Shown piece by piece: positions 32,592-41,100 of a stretch of 64,000 bases of DNA (positions are counted from its first letter, which is position 1; every line of letters begins with the position of its first letter). The stretch is from Gordonia prachuapensis. GTDB lineage: Bacteria; Actinomycetota; Actinomycetes; Mycobacteriales; Mycobacteriaceae. Both the position numbers and the translations under genes were made by a program. The DNA lies in NCBI RefSeq assembly GCF_036350515.1, contig NZ_JAZDUE010000024.1:12321-76320 (forward strand). Direction: 5' to 3'. Below the pieces are notes generated by a model. The model worked only from the letters and a program-made list of their open reading frames with translations. It made no database searches and was not told where the DNA came from.

Positions 32592-33254
32592 TCAGGCCCC
32601 GTCGGTCAGCAAGTCTGCAGACCCGATATCCGGCAACGGAATCCGGCACAGCGCGGCAGCGTCGTCGGCGCTCATCCCCAACGACATGAGAACCCGTTGG
32701 GTGACCGCGTCCGACGTCGTGCCGGCGTCGCGATCGGGTTGCGAATGCAGCAGCTCGCCGAGCGCGACGGCGGCGCCGGCCACCGCGACCATGGCGGTGT
32801 CGATGTCATCGATGGCGAATCGTCCGGCTTCGGCGGCCGCGATGAGATCTCGACGGGCCCGGGGCGCCAGACCCTCATCGGCGAGCAACATCGAGCTACC
32901 ACGCTGCAGCAGAACGCGACTGATCTCCGGATTGAGCCGATGCATGCGCCCCGTGAGTCGGAAGCTCTGCGTGAATGCCTCGGCCGGATCGGGCATGTCG
33001 TGCGTGATCCGGTCCATCAGTGCCCCGTGAGCCTCGAGAGCAGCATCCACGGCGGCCTGATACAAATCTTCCTTGCTGTCGAAGTGGTTGTAGAAGGACC
33101 CCATCCCGACATCGGCGGCGTTCGTCAGGTCGAGTACGGAAGCGGTCACCCGCCCCTCGGCGAGAAACCGCTGCGCGGCCCCGATCAGCGCCGACCGTGT
33201 CCGCAGCTTTCGTCGCTCCGACCGGCTGACCGCCGCGTTCGTCGTTGCCGTCAT
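32592..33254 (-). CDS. TetR-family regulator of the aromatic-type operon
   Basis: 220 residues. HTH: VLDLTNAADVGMGSFYNHF, followed by DSKEDLYQAAVDAAL. It is divergent from the extradiol dioxygenase operon (131 bases between starts), and two related palindromes in the gap are the obvious operators. It probably represses the operon until an aromatic or acyl-CoA intermediate binds. The Leu/Arg-rich C-terminal domain offers no ligand prediction. Confidence 0.9.
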   Translation of the reverse strand: MTATTNAAVSRSERRKLRTRSALIGAAQRFLAEGRVTASVLDLTNAADVGMGSFYNHFDSKEDLYQAAVDAALEAHGALMDRITHDMPDPAEAFTQSFRLTGRMHRLNPEISRVLLQRGSSMLLADEGLAPRARRDLIAAAEAGRFAIDDIDTAMVAVAGAAVALGELLHSQPDRDAGTTSDAVTQRVLMSLGMSADDAAALCRIPLPDIGSADLLTDGA

Positions 33255-33304
33255 GTGCTCGTCCCCTCACGTTCAGCGCCGACTCTACACCGCACTCTCA
33301 ATAG

Positions 33305-33362
33305 TGATGATTTCGTCAGAAAACATTGACTGAGCGTTGCGGCATATGTGACGATATCGTCA
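33305..33362. promoter_or_regulatory. Two operator copies TGAYGATWTCGTCA
   Basis: TGACGATATCGTCA at 33349-33362 is a perfect 14-base palindrome. TGATGATTTCGTCA at 33305-33318 differs at two positions. The copies are 44 bases apart (about four helical turns) in the gap between the TetR gene and the dioxygenase operon, so one may overlap each divergent promoter. Confidence 0.8.
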
Positions 33363-33385
33363 GTCTAGATGTGAAGGTGATTCCC

Positions 33386-34528
33386 ATGGATCTCGAGACA
33401 CCACAGGACGTGCATCACGACCTGCATGTCGATCAGGGCGCACTGCCCGGCGAACACCCCGGGCGGTACGCGAATCCGGTGATCAAGGTGGAGGATCTGG
33501 CCTGGCTGGAGTTCGAGAAGCCCGATCTCGCGCGCACCGCGGCGTTCGCCGCCGATTTCGGATTCACCATCTCGCTCCACACCGACGACGAGCTTCATCT
33601 GCGGGGAGCGCTGGAAGGCCCGCCGTGCGTGATCGTGCGTCGTGGTCGGCGGTCGAAGTTCGTCGGTCCGACCTTCCGCGCCGCCGCGCTCGAGGACGTG
33701 CACACATTCGCCGCCGGGGTCGATGCGCGCGTGGAACGACTTCCGGAGACACTCGGCGGGGTCGTCGCCACCACGCGAGATCCCAGTGGAGCGCGGGTGC
33801 AGGTGGTCGCCGGAGTGCGCGACCTACCGGCGCTACCGACCCAGCAGGCCGTCCCGCACAACGTCGGTGGGCAACCGGAACGAGCCAACGTCACCGTCCG
33901 TCAGCCCCGCGAGCCCGCGCAGGTCGAGCGACTCGGACATGTTGTGCTGCAGTCGAACCGGTACCTCGAGACGCTGAACTGGTACCTCGCCAACCTCGGC
34001 CTCATCGTCAGCGACTTCCTGTTCTATCCGGGCCAGCGCCAGCGCGGCCCGGTGATGAGCTTCATCCGCTGCGACCGGGGCTCCACCCCCGCCGACCACC
34101 ACACGCTGGCGATGACCCTGGGACCGGCGAACAGGTACGTCCACTCGGCGTACCAGGTCCGGGACCTCGATGTCCTGGCGCAGGGCGGTGAGTATCTGCG
34201 CGAGCGCGGGCACTTCCGCTCGTGGGGGATCGGCCGTCACATCCAGGGCAGTCAGATCTTCGACTACTGGCGCGATCCCGACGGTTTCCTGGTCGAGCAC
34301 TTCGCCGATGGCGATCTGTTCGACTGCACGCTGGAACCCGGGTGGGCACCGATGACGGCCTCCGGGCTCAACCAATGGGGCCCGCCGGCCACCGCCGACT
34401 TCCTCGGGGTGAAGCCCGGCCGCGAATCCATCCGGGAGTTCGCCGCCATTCTCAACTCACTTCGTGAATCCGACAACGAGTTCGACGTGCAGCGTCTGCT
34501 CGGCCTAGTGAAAGTTGCATCATCATGA
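33386..34528 (+). CDS. Two-domain extradiol dioxygenase (VOC fold, BphC/HsaC-like)
   Basis: 380 residues from the ATG at 33386 with GAAGG eight bases upstream. Two glyoxalase-type domains are present: an inactive N-terminal one and a catalytic C-terminal one. Probable Fe(II) ligands are His185 (LGHVVLQS), His253 (YVHSAYQVRDL) and Glu304 (FLVEHF). The enzyme opens a catecholic ring next to the hydroxyls, or acts on a related gem-diol. The stop overlaps the FAH gene by four bases, starting a tightly packed operon under the TetR operators. Its closest type (2,3-dihydroxybiphenyl, 3-methylcatechol or other) cannot be read from these motifs. Confidence 0.88.
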   Translation: MDLETPQDVHHDLHVDQGALPGEHPGRYANPVIKVEDLAWLEFEKPDLARTAAFAADFGFTISLHTDDELHLRGALEGPPCVIVRRGRRSKFVGPTFRAAALEDVHTFAAGVDARVERLPETLGGVVATTRDPSGARVQVVAGVRDLPALPTQQAVPHNVGGQPERANVTVRQPREPAQVERLGHVVLQSNRYLETLNWYLANLGLIVSDFLFYPGQRQRGPVMSFIRCDRGSTPADHHTLAMTLGPANRYVHSAYQVRDLDVLAQGGEYLRERGHFRSWGIGRHIQGSQIFDYWRDPDGFLVEHFADGDLFDCTLEPGWAPMTASGLNQWGPPATADFLGVKPGRESIREFAAILNSLRESDNEFDVQRLLGLVKVASS

Positions 34529-35472
34529 GCATTTCCGTTCTCCGGACCGCGGACGCATGGTGGGTCCGTGACGGCAACCGTGGGCGCCGATTGGCCACGT
34601 CTGCCGCCACCACCGCCGAACTGCTGGCCGAGATCTCCACCGATCAGGCGGCTCTCGGCGAGACGGCCGATGACTCCGACTCGGTGGATATCGCAACGCT
34701 GGAACTGATCTCGCCGGTGACGACGCCGTGCCGGGTGGTCGCGCAGATGACCAACTACGTGTCCCATGTCAAGGATTCCGGCATGAACCCGGACACCGTC
34801 CCACTCACCTTCTTCCGGAAGGCATCCGGCTCGATCACAGGTCCCACATCGGATGTGATCAAACCGGAACACGTCAAACTCCTCGACTACGAGATCGAGC
34901 TGGGCTTGGTCATCGGCGAACCGATCCCCGTGGGCACCACACTCACCGCAGCGGACCTGCCGCGCCACATCGCAGCGCTGGTGATCACCAACGACGTGTC
35001 CGCCCGCGACGTCCAACTGCCGAAAACGCAGTTCTACGAGGGTAAGTCCTACCCGTCCTTCACGCCGGTCGGGCCGGCACTGGTGATTCTGGAACCCGGC
35101 GACCTCGACCAGATCGACAACCTGCGTCTGATCACCCGGGTGAACGGTGAAGTCCGACAGGATTCGACGGTGGCGGACATGATCTACTCACCGCTCCAGG
35201 CCCTGCAGGCATTGTCACGATTCCAGCGACTCGACACCGGAGACCTCATCCTGACCGGGACACCGGGCGGCACCGCACTCACCGCGCCACCCAAACCGAT
35301 CGAGATCATCGGCTCACTGTTGCCACCCGCCCTGAAGTGGAAGAGCTTCTTCAAGAGCCAGGCGAAGAACCCCAAGTACCTGCGTGACGGCGACGTCATG
35401 GAACTCGCCATCGCGACCGACGACGGCAAGCTGGACCTCGGTGTCCAGCGGACCGAGGTGCATTACTCATGA
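34525..35472 (+). CDS. Fumarylacetoacetate-hydrolase-family protein
   Basis: 315 residues. The C-terminal FAH domain carries DYEIELGLVIGEPIPV with the metal-binding Glu pair, VSARDVQLPKTQFYEGKS, and DLILTGTPGGTAL. Members hydrolyse acylpyruvates or hydrate/decarboxylate ring-cleavage products using Mg2+. Position directly after the extradiol dioxygenase (ATGA overlap) and before the acyl-CoA synthetase suggests processing of the ring-fission product. The N-terminal ~70 residues are a family-typical lid domain. Confidence 0.9.
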   Translation: MSISVLRTADAWWVRDGNRGRRLATSAATTAELLAEISTDQAALGETADDSDSVDIATLELISPVTTPCRVVAQMTNYVSHVKDSGMNPDTVPLTFFRKASGSITGPTSDVIKPEHVKLLDYEIELGLVIGEPIPVGTTLTAADLPRHIAALVITNDVSARDVQLPKTQFYEGKSYPSFTPVGPALVILEPGDLDQIDNLRLITRVNGEVRQDSTVADMIYSPLQALQALSRFQRLDTGDLILTGTPGGTALTAPPKPIEIIGSLLPPALKWKSFFKSQAKNPKYLRDGDVMELAIATDDGKLDLGVQRTEVHYS

Positions 35473-37403
35473 CCGTCTACGACAGCCGCTCGACGACAAC
35501 AGCATTGGCCGACCAAACGATGTGGACGGCCTACGAGACACCTGATGATGTCGCACGGGTGGAATCGATTCCATTGCAGGATCGTGGACTACCCGACTCG
35601 ACCTACCGGGTGCTCGAGCGGGCCGCCACGCTGTGGCCCGATCGGACGGCGATCTCGGTGATCCCCGATGCGGCGCGATGGCGAGACCCGGTCGAGCTGA
35701 CGTTCGGACAACTGCACCGCGAGGTGTCCCGGTTGGCCGGCGCGCTGGCCGAACACGGCATCCGCCGGAGCGAACCGGTCGGGTTGCTGTCTCCGAACTG
35801 TGCCGAGTTGATCGTGGCACTCCTGGCGTGTGAGACCGCCGGGGTTGCGGCGCCGATGAATCCTGCACTCGGACAGCAGCACATCTCGGAACTCCTGCGC
35901 CGCTCGGGCGCCCGGACCCTGATCGCCGCCGGCCCCGAACTCGATGAGACGGTGTTCGCCAAGGCCGAGGCGATCGCACGTACCGGAATGATCGACATGC
36001 TGCTCCTGTTGCGTCCCACCGGCGGCGAGGTCACCGCACGCGCGCCGATGATCGACGGCGTGCACGTCGAGTACCTCGCCGACCATGTCGCCCGGGTGGA
36101 CACGGCGGTCACCGTCCCGTCGCCCGAACCGGACGACCTCGCGGCCCTCTTCCACACCGGAGGTACCACCGGCGCACCGAAACTCGCCGCGCATCGCCAC
36201 TCCAACGAGGTGGCCAATGCCTGGATGCTGGCCTCCAACACCGTGCTCGACGAGCAGGCGCGCATCTTCGCCGCCCTGCCGCTGTTCCACGTCAACGCGC
36301 TGATCGTGACCGTTCTCTCTCCGTTGCTGCGCGGTCAGACCGTCGTGTGGGCGGGCCCCCTCGGGTACCGCGATCTGGAGCTGTACGGCCAGTTCTGGAA
36401 GATCGTGGAGCACCATCGAATCGCCGGGATGAGCGGGGTGCCGACCGTGTATTCGGTGCTGGCGCAATGTCCGATCGACGCCGACATCTCCAGCCTGCGG
36501 GTGTGCATGGTGGGCGCGTCGATGCTGCCCCGCGCCGTTCGCGACGCGTTCGAAACCCACACCGGGGTCCCGCTGCTCGAAGGATACGGCCTCACCGAGG
36601 CGACCTGCGCGAGTGCACGCAGCTTCGGCACTGGACAACCGGCCGGAACTGTCGGTCAGCGACTGCCCTATCAGCACATCAAGTCGGTACACATCGACGC
36701 CGAGGGCACCTGGACCGATCTGCCGCCGGGAGAGGTCGGCACGGTGGTCATCCACGGGCCGACCGTGTTCGCCGGCTATGTCGTCGGTCCGGGGCCCGAC
36801 GGCGTCGTCCTCGACGGCATGGGAAAGCTGGTCGACGGATGGCTCGACACCGGCGATCTGGGAGCGGTCGATGAACGTGGTTTCCTTCGGTTGACCGGCC
36901 GGGCAAAGGATCTCATCATCCGCGGCGGCCACAATATCGACCCGGCGATCATCGAGGACACGCTGCTCGAGCATCCGGATGTCACCGGTGCCGCCGCTGT
37001 CGGCCGGCCCGACGGACACGCCGGCGAGGTTCCGGTCGCCTACGTGACCCTCCGTCCGGGAGCCGATGTCGCCGCAGCAGACCTGCGGGACTGGGCGATC
37101 GCGCATGTGCCGGAATCGGCGGCGGTCCCGGTCTCGGTGACGATCCGCGATGATCTTCCGGTCACCGATGTCGGCAAACCGTACAAACTCGCGCTGCGCG
37201 CGGATGCCACTCGCCGCGTCGTCGAGGAGATCGTCGCAGAGACGGGTGCCGGGATGACCGTCGACACCAGGGTCGACGACGGCACGGTGGTCACCGTCCT
37301 GACCCCGGCCGCCGGGCCCGATTCCGAGCTCACGTCGGTCCGCACCGCACTCGACCGGCTGCCACTGCGCTGGGAGTTCGCCGACCGACCCGGCGAGGTG
37401 TGA
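35469..37403 (+). CDS. Acyl-CoA synthetase (AMP-forming)
   Basis: 644 residues, longer than the usual ~550. ATP/AMP motifs: HTGGTTGAPKLAAHRHSN (P-loop-like), GYGLTEATCAS, DGWLDTGDLGAV and GRAKDLIIRGGHNIDP, and a C-terminal Lys region (DVGKPYKLALRAD). It activates a carboxylic acid to acyl-AMP and then acyl-CoA in the cytoplasm. The extra C-terminal ~70 residues (after about 575) look like a small appended domain. Four-base overlap with the FAH gene. The substrate is probably an aromatic side-chain acid or ring-cleavage acid of this pathway (inference from neighbours). Confidence 0.9.
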   Translation: MTVYDSRSTTTALADQTMWTAYETPDDVARVESIPLQDRGLPDSTYRVLERAATLWPDRTAISVIPDAARWRDPVELTFGQLHREVSRLAGALAEHGIRRSEPVGLLSPNCAELIVALLACETAGVAAPMNPALGQQHISELLRRSGARTLIAAGPELDETVFAKAEAIARTGMIDMLLLLRPTGGEVTARAPMIDGVHVEYLADHVARVDTAVTVPSPEPDDLAALFHTGGTTGAPKLAAHRHSNEVANAWMLASNTVLDEQARIFAALPLFHVNALIVTVLSPLLRGQTVVWAGPLGYRDLELYGQFWKIVEHHRIAGMSGVPTVYSVLAQCPIDADISSLRVCMVGASMLPRAVRDAFETHTGVPLLEGYGLTEATCASARSFGTGQPAGTVGQRLPYQHIKSVHIDAEGTWTDLPPGEVGTVVIHGPTVFAGYVVGPGPDGVVLDGMGKLVDGWLDTGDLGAVDERGFLRLTGRAKDLIIRGGHNIDPAIIEDTLLEHPDVTGAAAVGRPDGHAGEVPVAYVTLRPGADVAAADLRDWAIAHVPESAAVPVSVTIRDDLPVTDVGKPYKLALRADATRRVVEEIVAETGAGMTVDTRVDDGTVVTVLTPAAGPDSELTSVRTALDRLPLRWEFADRPGEV

Positions 37404-37404
37404 C

Positions 37405-39003
37405 GTGCAGCAACAGCAACACAGTGTGCACGACGACGGTCCCGAGGTGCTGCCGGTGGTCATCGTCGGCGGCGGACCGACCGGCCTGACTGCCGCGGCG
37501 CTGCTCGCCGATCTCGGTGTCCCGTCGCTGATCCTGGAGCGATGGGCCGACCCCTACCCGCAACCACGGGCCGTACACCTCGACGACGAGGTGTTCAGAA
37601 TCCTTGCCGCAGTCGGTATCGCGGACGAGTTCGGCAAGCACTCGAGGCCCGCACGTGGGCTACGGCTGGTCGACCGGTCGCTGCGCGTGCTCGCCGAGTT
37701 CGGCCGGCTCACCGACGTGGGCAGGCACGGCCATCCCGGAGCGTCGATGTTCGACCAACCCGAACTCGAGCAACTGCTGCGCGGTGCCGTCGAGTGCCGC
37801 GAGGCGGTGACGGTGCGCAGCGACGTGGAGGTGGACCTCGTCGTGAACGAGGGCGACGCGGCACGCGTCGAACTCACCGACCGCCGCACCGGTGGACGGC
37901 AGGTGTTGCGAGCACAGTACGTGTTGGGGTGCGACGGCGCGAACAGCACGGTCCGCCGCTCCACGGGGATCCGCTGGAACGATCTCGGATTCACGCAACG
38001 GTGGCTGGTGGTCGACGTCGACACCCCGGCGGATCTGCGCCAGTGGGACGGCGTCGCGCAGGTCTGCGACGGTCGCCGGGCGGCCACGTTCATGCGGGTG
38101 AGCGACGTCCGCTACCGGTGGGAGTTTCGTCTGCTGGATGGTGAATCCGCCGACACCTTCCCGGATCTGGCTGCGCTGGAACCACTTCTGCGACCATGGC
38201 TGGCCTCCACCGACCTCGACGACCTCACGCTCGTCCGCTCACGCGAGTACACCTTCCGCGCCCATGTCGCCCAGCGCTGGCGCGACCGGCGCATCTTCCT
38301 GCTGGGTGACGCCGCACACCTCACTCCCCCGTTCATCGGCCAGGGATTGGGTTCGGGCCTGCGGGACTCGATGAACCTGGCGTGGAAGCTCGCCGGGGTC
38401 ATCGGCCACACCTTGCCGGAATCGGCACTCGACACCTACGAGCAGGAACGCAAGCCCCACGTGACCGCGTTGATCACACTGGCGATGGCCATCGGTGTGA
38501 CGATGACCGGCGGCGGCCGGATCGGCGACGTCGCACGTCGCATCGTGGGCCCATTGCTTCCGCACCTGCCCGGGATCACCCAGCAGGCCGTGGAAGGCGC
38601 ATCACCGGCGTTGCCGGCGTCGGCCCTCGTACACGCCGGTTGGTCCCGGGGTCGTCTGCTCCCCACACCCGCGGTGGCATTGGATCCGCGCAGCCTCTCC
38701 GGGACGCTGTGCCCCAACGCAGTGGTCGGTGAGGGCGACCGAAGGCTCGACGACGTCGTGTCGGCGACCTTCCTGCTGGTGACCACCACGCCGCCCAGCC
38801 GGGCACAGGCCGACGAGATCGGGCGCCGCGGCGCCATCGCGATGACCGTCGAGGAGGAGTCACCCCTCGGGCAATGGCTGGCTTCCGGTGGCGCGACGGC
38901 GGCGGTCGTTCGCCCGGATCGCGTCGTGACAGTCGCCGGCGCCTCCGTTTCCGCTGTCTACACCTATCTTCCCGCCGGCGGCGCTGTCGCCGTCGCGGGC
39001 TGA
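37405..39003 (+). CDS. FAD-dependent aromatic hydroxylase (MhpA-type)
   Basis: 532 residues from a GTG one base after the previous stop. VVIVGGGPTGLTAAALLADL is the FAD motif, LGCDGANSTVRRSTGI the DG motif and RIFLLGDAAHLTPPFIGQGL the GD motif, so this is a class A flavoprotein monooxygenase. Similarity in layout to 3-(3-hydroxyphenyl)propionate hydroxylase (MhpA) suggests hydroxylation of a phenolic substrate to the catechol cleaved by the first enzyme. The C-terminal thioredoxin-like region (after about 400) is present as in MhpA and PheA types. Confidence 0.9.
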   Translation: MQQQQHSVHDDGPEVLPVVIVGGGPTGLTAAALLADLGVPSLILERWADPYPQPRAVHLDDEVFRILAAVGIADEFGKHSRPARGLRLVDRSLRVLAEFGRLTDVGRHGHPGASMFDQPELEQLLRGAVECREAVTVRSDVEVDLVVNEGDAARVELTDRRTGGRQVLRAQYVLGCDGANSTVRRSTGIRWNDLGFTQRWLVVDVDTPADLRQWDGVAQVCDGRRAATFMRVSDVRYRWEFRLLDGESADTFPDLAALEPLLRPWLASTDLDDLTLVRSREYTFRAHVAQRWRDRRIFLLGDAAHLTPPFIGQGLGSGLRDSMNLAWKLAGVIGHTLPESALDTYEQERKPHVTALITLAMAIGVTMTGGGRIGDVARRIVGPLLPHLPGITQQAVEGASPALPASALVHAGWSRGRLLPTPAVALDPRSLSGTLCPNAVVGEGDRRLDDVVSATFLLVTTTPPSRAQADEIGRRGAIAMTVEEESPLGQWLASGGATAAVVRPDRVVTVAGASVSAVYTYLPAGGAVAVAG

Positions 39004-39027
39004 CCCATCGACGTCAATGAGGACTTC

Positions 39028-40122
39028 ATGAGATTCAATCGCCGTACGGCACTCCGATCAGCCATGCTCGCCGCGGGTGGCGCGGCCGTCGCCGGGACCG
39101 CGGCCACACCCGTCGGCGCCGGTGAGGCGACGGCACTCCCGATCCCCGTGCCCCGCACCGGTGCTCACCTCGTGCTGCTGGGCACGGCAGCCGGGCCGGT
39201 CCCGATGACCGGCCGCACCGGCGTCTCGACCGCCCTGGTGGTCGACGGGCACATCTACCTGATCGACTTCGGTCACGGGGCCTTCGAACAATTCGAGCGG
39301 TCCGGGCTCGACATCGGCGACCTCGACCGGATCTTCGTCACGCACATGCACTCAGACCATCTCGCGGATCTGTTCACGCTGCTGTGGCTGCGCTTCGGCG
39401 GCGTCGACCCGATGACGCATCCGGTGCACATCCACGGGCCGGCGTCGGCGGGAGAACTGCCCGACTTCATCGGTCCACCGGGTGGCACCGTGAATCCCGA
39501 GAACCCGACACCGGGTATGGCCGACTTCTTCCGTTACAGCCTGGCTGCGGCCGCCTACGACATCAACACCCGCATGCGGGACGAGGGCTGGCCCGACATC
39601 CGAAAGATGTTCCAGGCACACGAGATCCCCACTCCGGATGTCGGCGCTTCGGCAAATGGCAACGTGGCGCCACCGATGAAGCCGTTCGAGGTGATGTCCG
39701 ACGAGCGGGTGAAGGTCAGCGCGATCCTGGTCGAACACCCACCGATCTTCCCGTCGTACGGTTTTCGATTCGACACCCGCTACGGTTCGGTGGTCGTCAG
39801 CGGCGACACCACGATCACCCCCAACATGGTCACCCTCGCCCGCGGCGCGGATGTCCTCGTGCACGAGGTGATCGACCTGAACGTGGTCCGGAACGCGGGC
39901 GGTCTGTCACCGGAGCAGATCCAGCATCACGAGCGCGCACACTCGGATGTGACCCGGGTGGGGACGGTGGCGGCCAAGGCAGGCGTGAAGACGTTGGTGC
40001 TCAATCACCTCGCCCCGGGCACGAAGGAGGTCCCCGACCTGCTGTGGCTGACGCAGGCCCAGCGTGGATTCCGCGGACGCGTGATCGTCGGCAACGATCT
40101 CATGCGGATCCCGGTGGGCTGA
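39028..40122 (+). CDS. Exported metallo-beta-lactamase-fold hydrolase (Tat signal)
   Basis: 364 residues. The N-terminus NRRTALRSAMLAAGGAAVAG is a Tat-like twin-arginine signal, with probable cleavage near VGAGEA. THMHSDHLADL supplies the HxHxDH metal motif. Later ligands are probably His in LVEHPP, Asp in VVSGDTTIT and His in LVLNHLAPG. It resembles arylsulfatase/RNase-Z-like MBL members rather than beta-lactamases. A secreted hydrolase at the end of an intracellular ring-cleavage operon suggests that the growth substrate is an ester or lactone opened outside. There is a ribosome site (GAGGA) and a gap of 24 bases from the hydroxylase gene. Confidence 0.85.
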   Translation: MRFNRRTALRSAMLAAGGAAVAGTAATPVGAGEATALPIPVPRTGAHLVLLGTAAGPVPMTGRTGVSTALVVDGHIYLIDFGHGAFEQFERSGLDIGDLDRIFVTHMHSDHLADLFTLLWLRFGGVDPMTHPVHIHGPASAGELPDFIGPPGGTVNPENPTPGMADFFRYSLAAAAYDINTRMRDEGWPDIRKMFQAHEIPTPDVGASANGNVAPPMKPFEVMSDERVKVSAILVEHPPIFPSYGFRFDTRYGSVVVSGDTTITPNMVTLARGADVLVHEVIDLNVVRNAGGLSPEQIQHHERAHSDVTRVGTVAAKAGVKTLVLNHLAPGTKEVPDLLWLTQAQRGFRGRVIVGNDLMRIPVG

Positions 40123-40197
40123 TTCGAGGAGACCGTCCACGCCAACAGAGCAAGAACGGTCGGGCCGCGACCCGCCCCACGCTCGTAGAGTGAGGCC

Positions 40198-40773
40198 ATG
40201 ACCGACTCCCCCGCCGACCTGCACGAACCGACCCGGGCACCGACGCTACCGATCGCGGATTCGCTGCCACCCGTTCCGGATCCGGTCGTGGACCGCCCGC
40301 GATTCCCGGACGGCTACGGCGTCGGCGACGACCTCGAGGGCACGCGCACCTGGGCGTCGGTCGAGGCGCGGCTCGTCGAGTCCAAGCATTACTGGCTGAC
40401 GTCGGTCCGGCCCGACGGTACGCCGCATGCGGTCCCTCGCTGGGGTGTCTGGGTCGACGGCCGGTTCTTCTACGACGGCGCTCCGACCACGCGGCACACA
40501 CGTAACGTCGAGGCCAACCCGGCGTGCACACTCAACTTGGAGAGCGGGTCGGATGTGGTGATCGTCGAAGGCGACTCCGTGGCCGTGTGCGCGTCGCCCG
40601 ACGGCGTCGGCGCCCGGCTCGCGGCGGCTTTCGACAAGTACTCCGACTACCGACCCGGACCCGATTCGTGGCAGTCACCGGCCGACGGCGGGGGCCTGCG
40701 GACGATCACCCCGCGGCGCGCGTTCGCATGGTCGTCGTTTCCCACCGATTGCACGCGGTTCACCTTCGGCTAG
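40198..40773 (+). CDS. Pyridoxamine-5'-phosphate-oxidase-fold protein (FMN/F420-type)
   Basis: 191 residues with GAGG before the ATG. The split-barrel domain is recognised by YWLTSVRPDGTPHAVPRWGVW and HTRNVEANPACTLNLES, the pattern of PPOX-class proteins that bind FMN or F420. In actinobacteria these are often F420H2-dependent reductases or biliverdin/quinone reductases. The first 45 residues are a Pro-rich extension. Gap of 75 bases from the MBL gene; possibly a separate unit. No substrate call. Confidence 0.82.
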   Translation: MTDSPADLHEPTRAPTLPIADSLPPVPDPVVDRPRFPDGYGVGDDLEGTRTWASVEARLVESKHYWLTSVRPDGTPHAVPRWGVWVDGRFFYDGAPTTRHTRNVEANPACTLNLESGSDVVIVEGDSVAVCASPDGVGARLAAAFDKYSDYRPGPDSWQSPADGGGLRTITPRRAFAWSSFPTDCTRFTFG

Positions 40774-40929
40774 CACCTCGGATGTCGTGCGAATGGTGGG
40801 GTGCGCCACACCGATAACGGCAAACCGCGCATACCCCCGCGTGCCGGTTCCGCGTACCGAGCAGCACCGCAACGTGTCTGCTACGTTGTGCGGCACACCC
40901 ACACGGGCACCCATACAAAGGAGACCTCC

Positions 40930-41004
40930 ATGTCATTCGGCTCGCTCACCATCGAACTCGGCGAATTCTGGTTGGGCCTCCTCTCGATGCTGGGTCTTGG
41001 CTGA
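40930..41004 (+). CDS. Small hydrophobic peptide, 24 residues
   Basis: The ribosome site AAAGGAG (40917-40923) is six bases before the ATG, one of the best in this window. The product runs MSFGSLTIELGEFW then LGLLSMLGLG. It is acidic at two positions and otherwise strongly hydrophobic/amphipathic, with no signal peptide, resembling in style tiny membrane-active or membrane-protein-modulating peptides. A frame open upstream to 40801 is less likely because the ribosome site lies inside it. It is followed by a strong hairpin at 41062-41100. Function unknown; too short to compare with families by eye. Confidence 0.55.
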   Translation: MSFGSLTIELGEFWLGLLSMLGLG

Positions 41005-41061
41005 CGCGCGGGACTGAATCGAGGGAGATTCCCGGAGAAGAGATCCTCCAGAGAGATTCCC

Positions 41062-41100
41062 CGGAGAGGCGATCACGACTCGATCGTGATCGCCTCTCCG
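41062..41100. terminator. Bidirectional terminator hairpin
   Basis: Perfect 17-base arms (41062-41078, 41084-41100) with loop CTCGA, preceded by two direct repeats of a GAGATTCCC(C)GGAGA-type sequence (about 41024 and 41053). One arm contains the last codons of eutC on the minus strand, so the hairpin is both coding and structural. Confidence 0.7.

Noticed and set aside
35589..37463. 624-residue minus-strand frame over the acyl-CoA synthetase
   Set aside because: Antisense to a gene with complete AMP-binding motifs.
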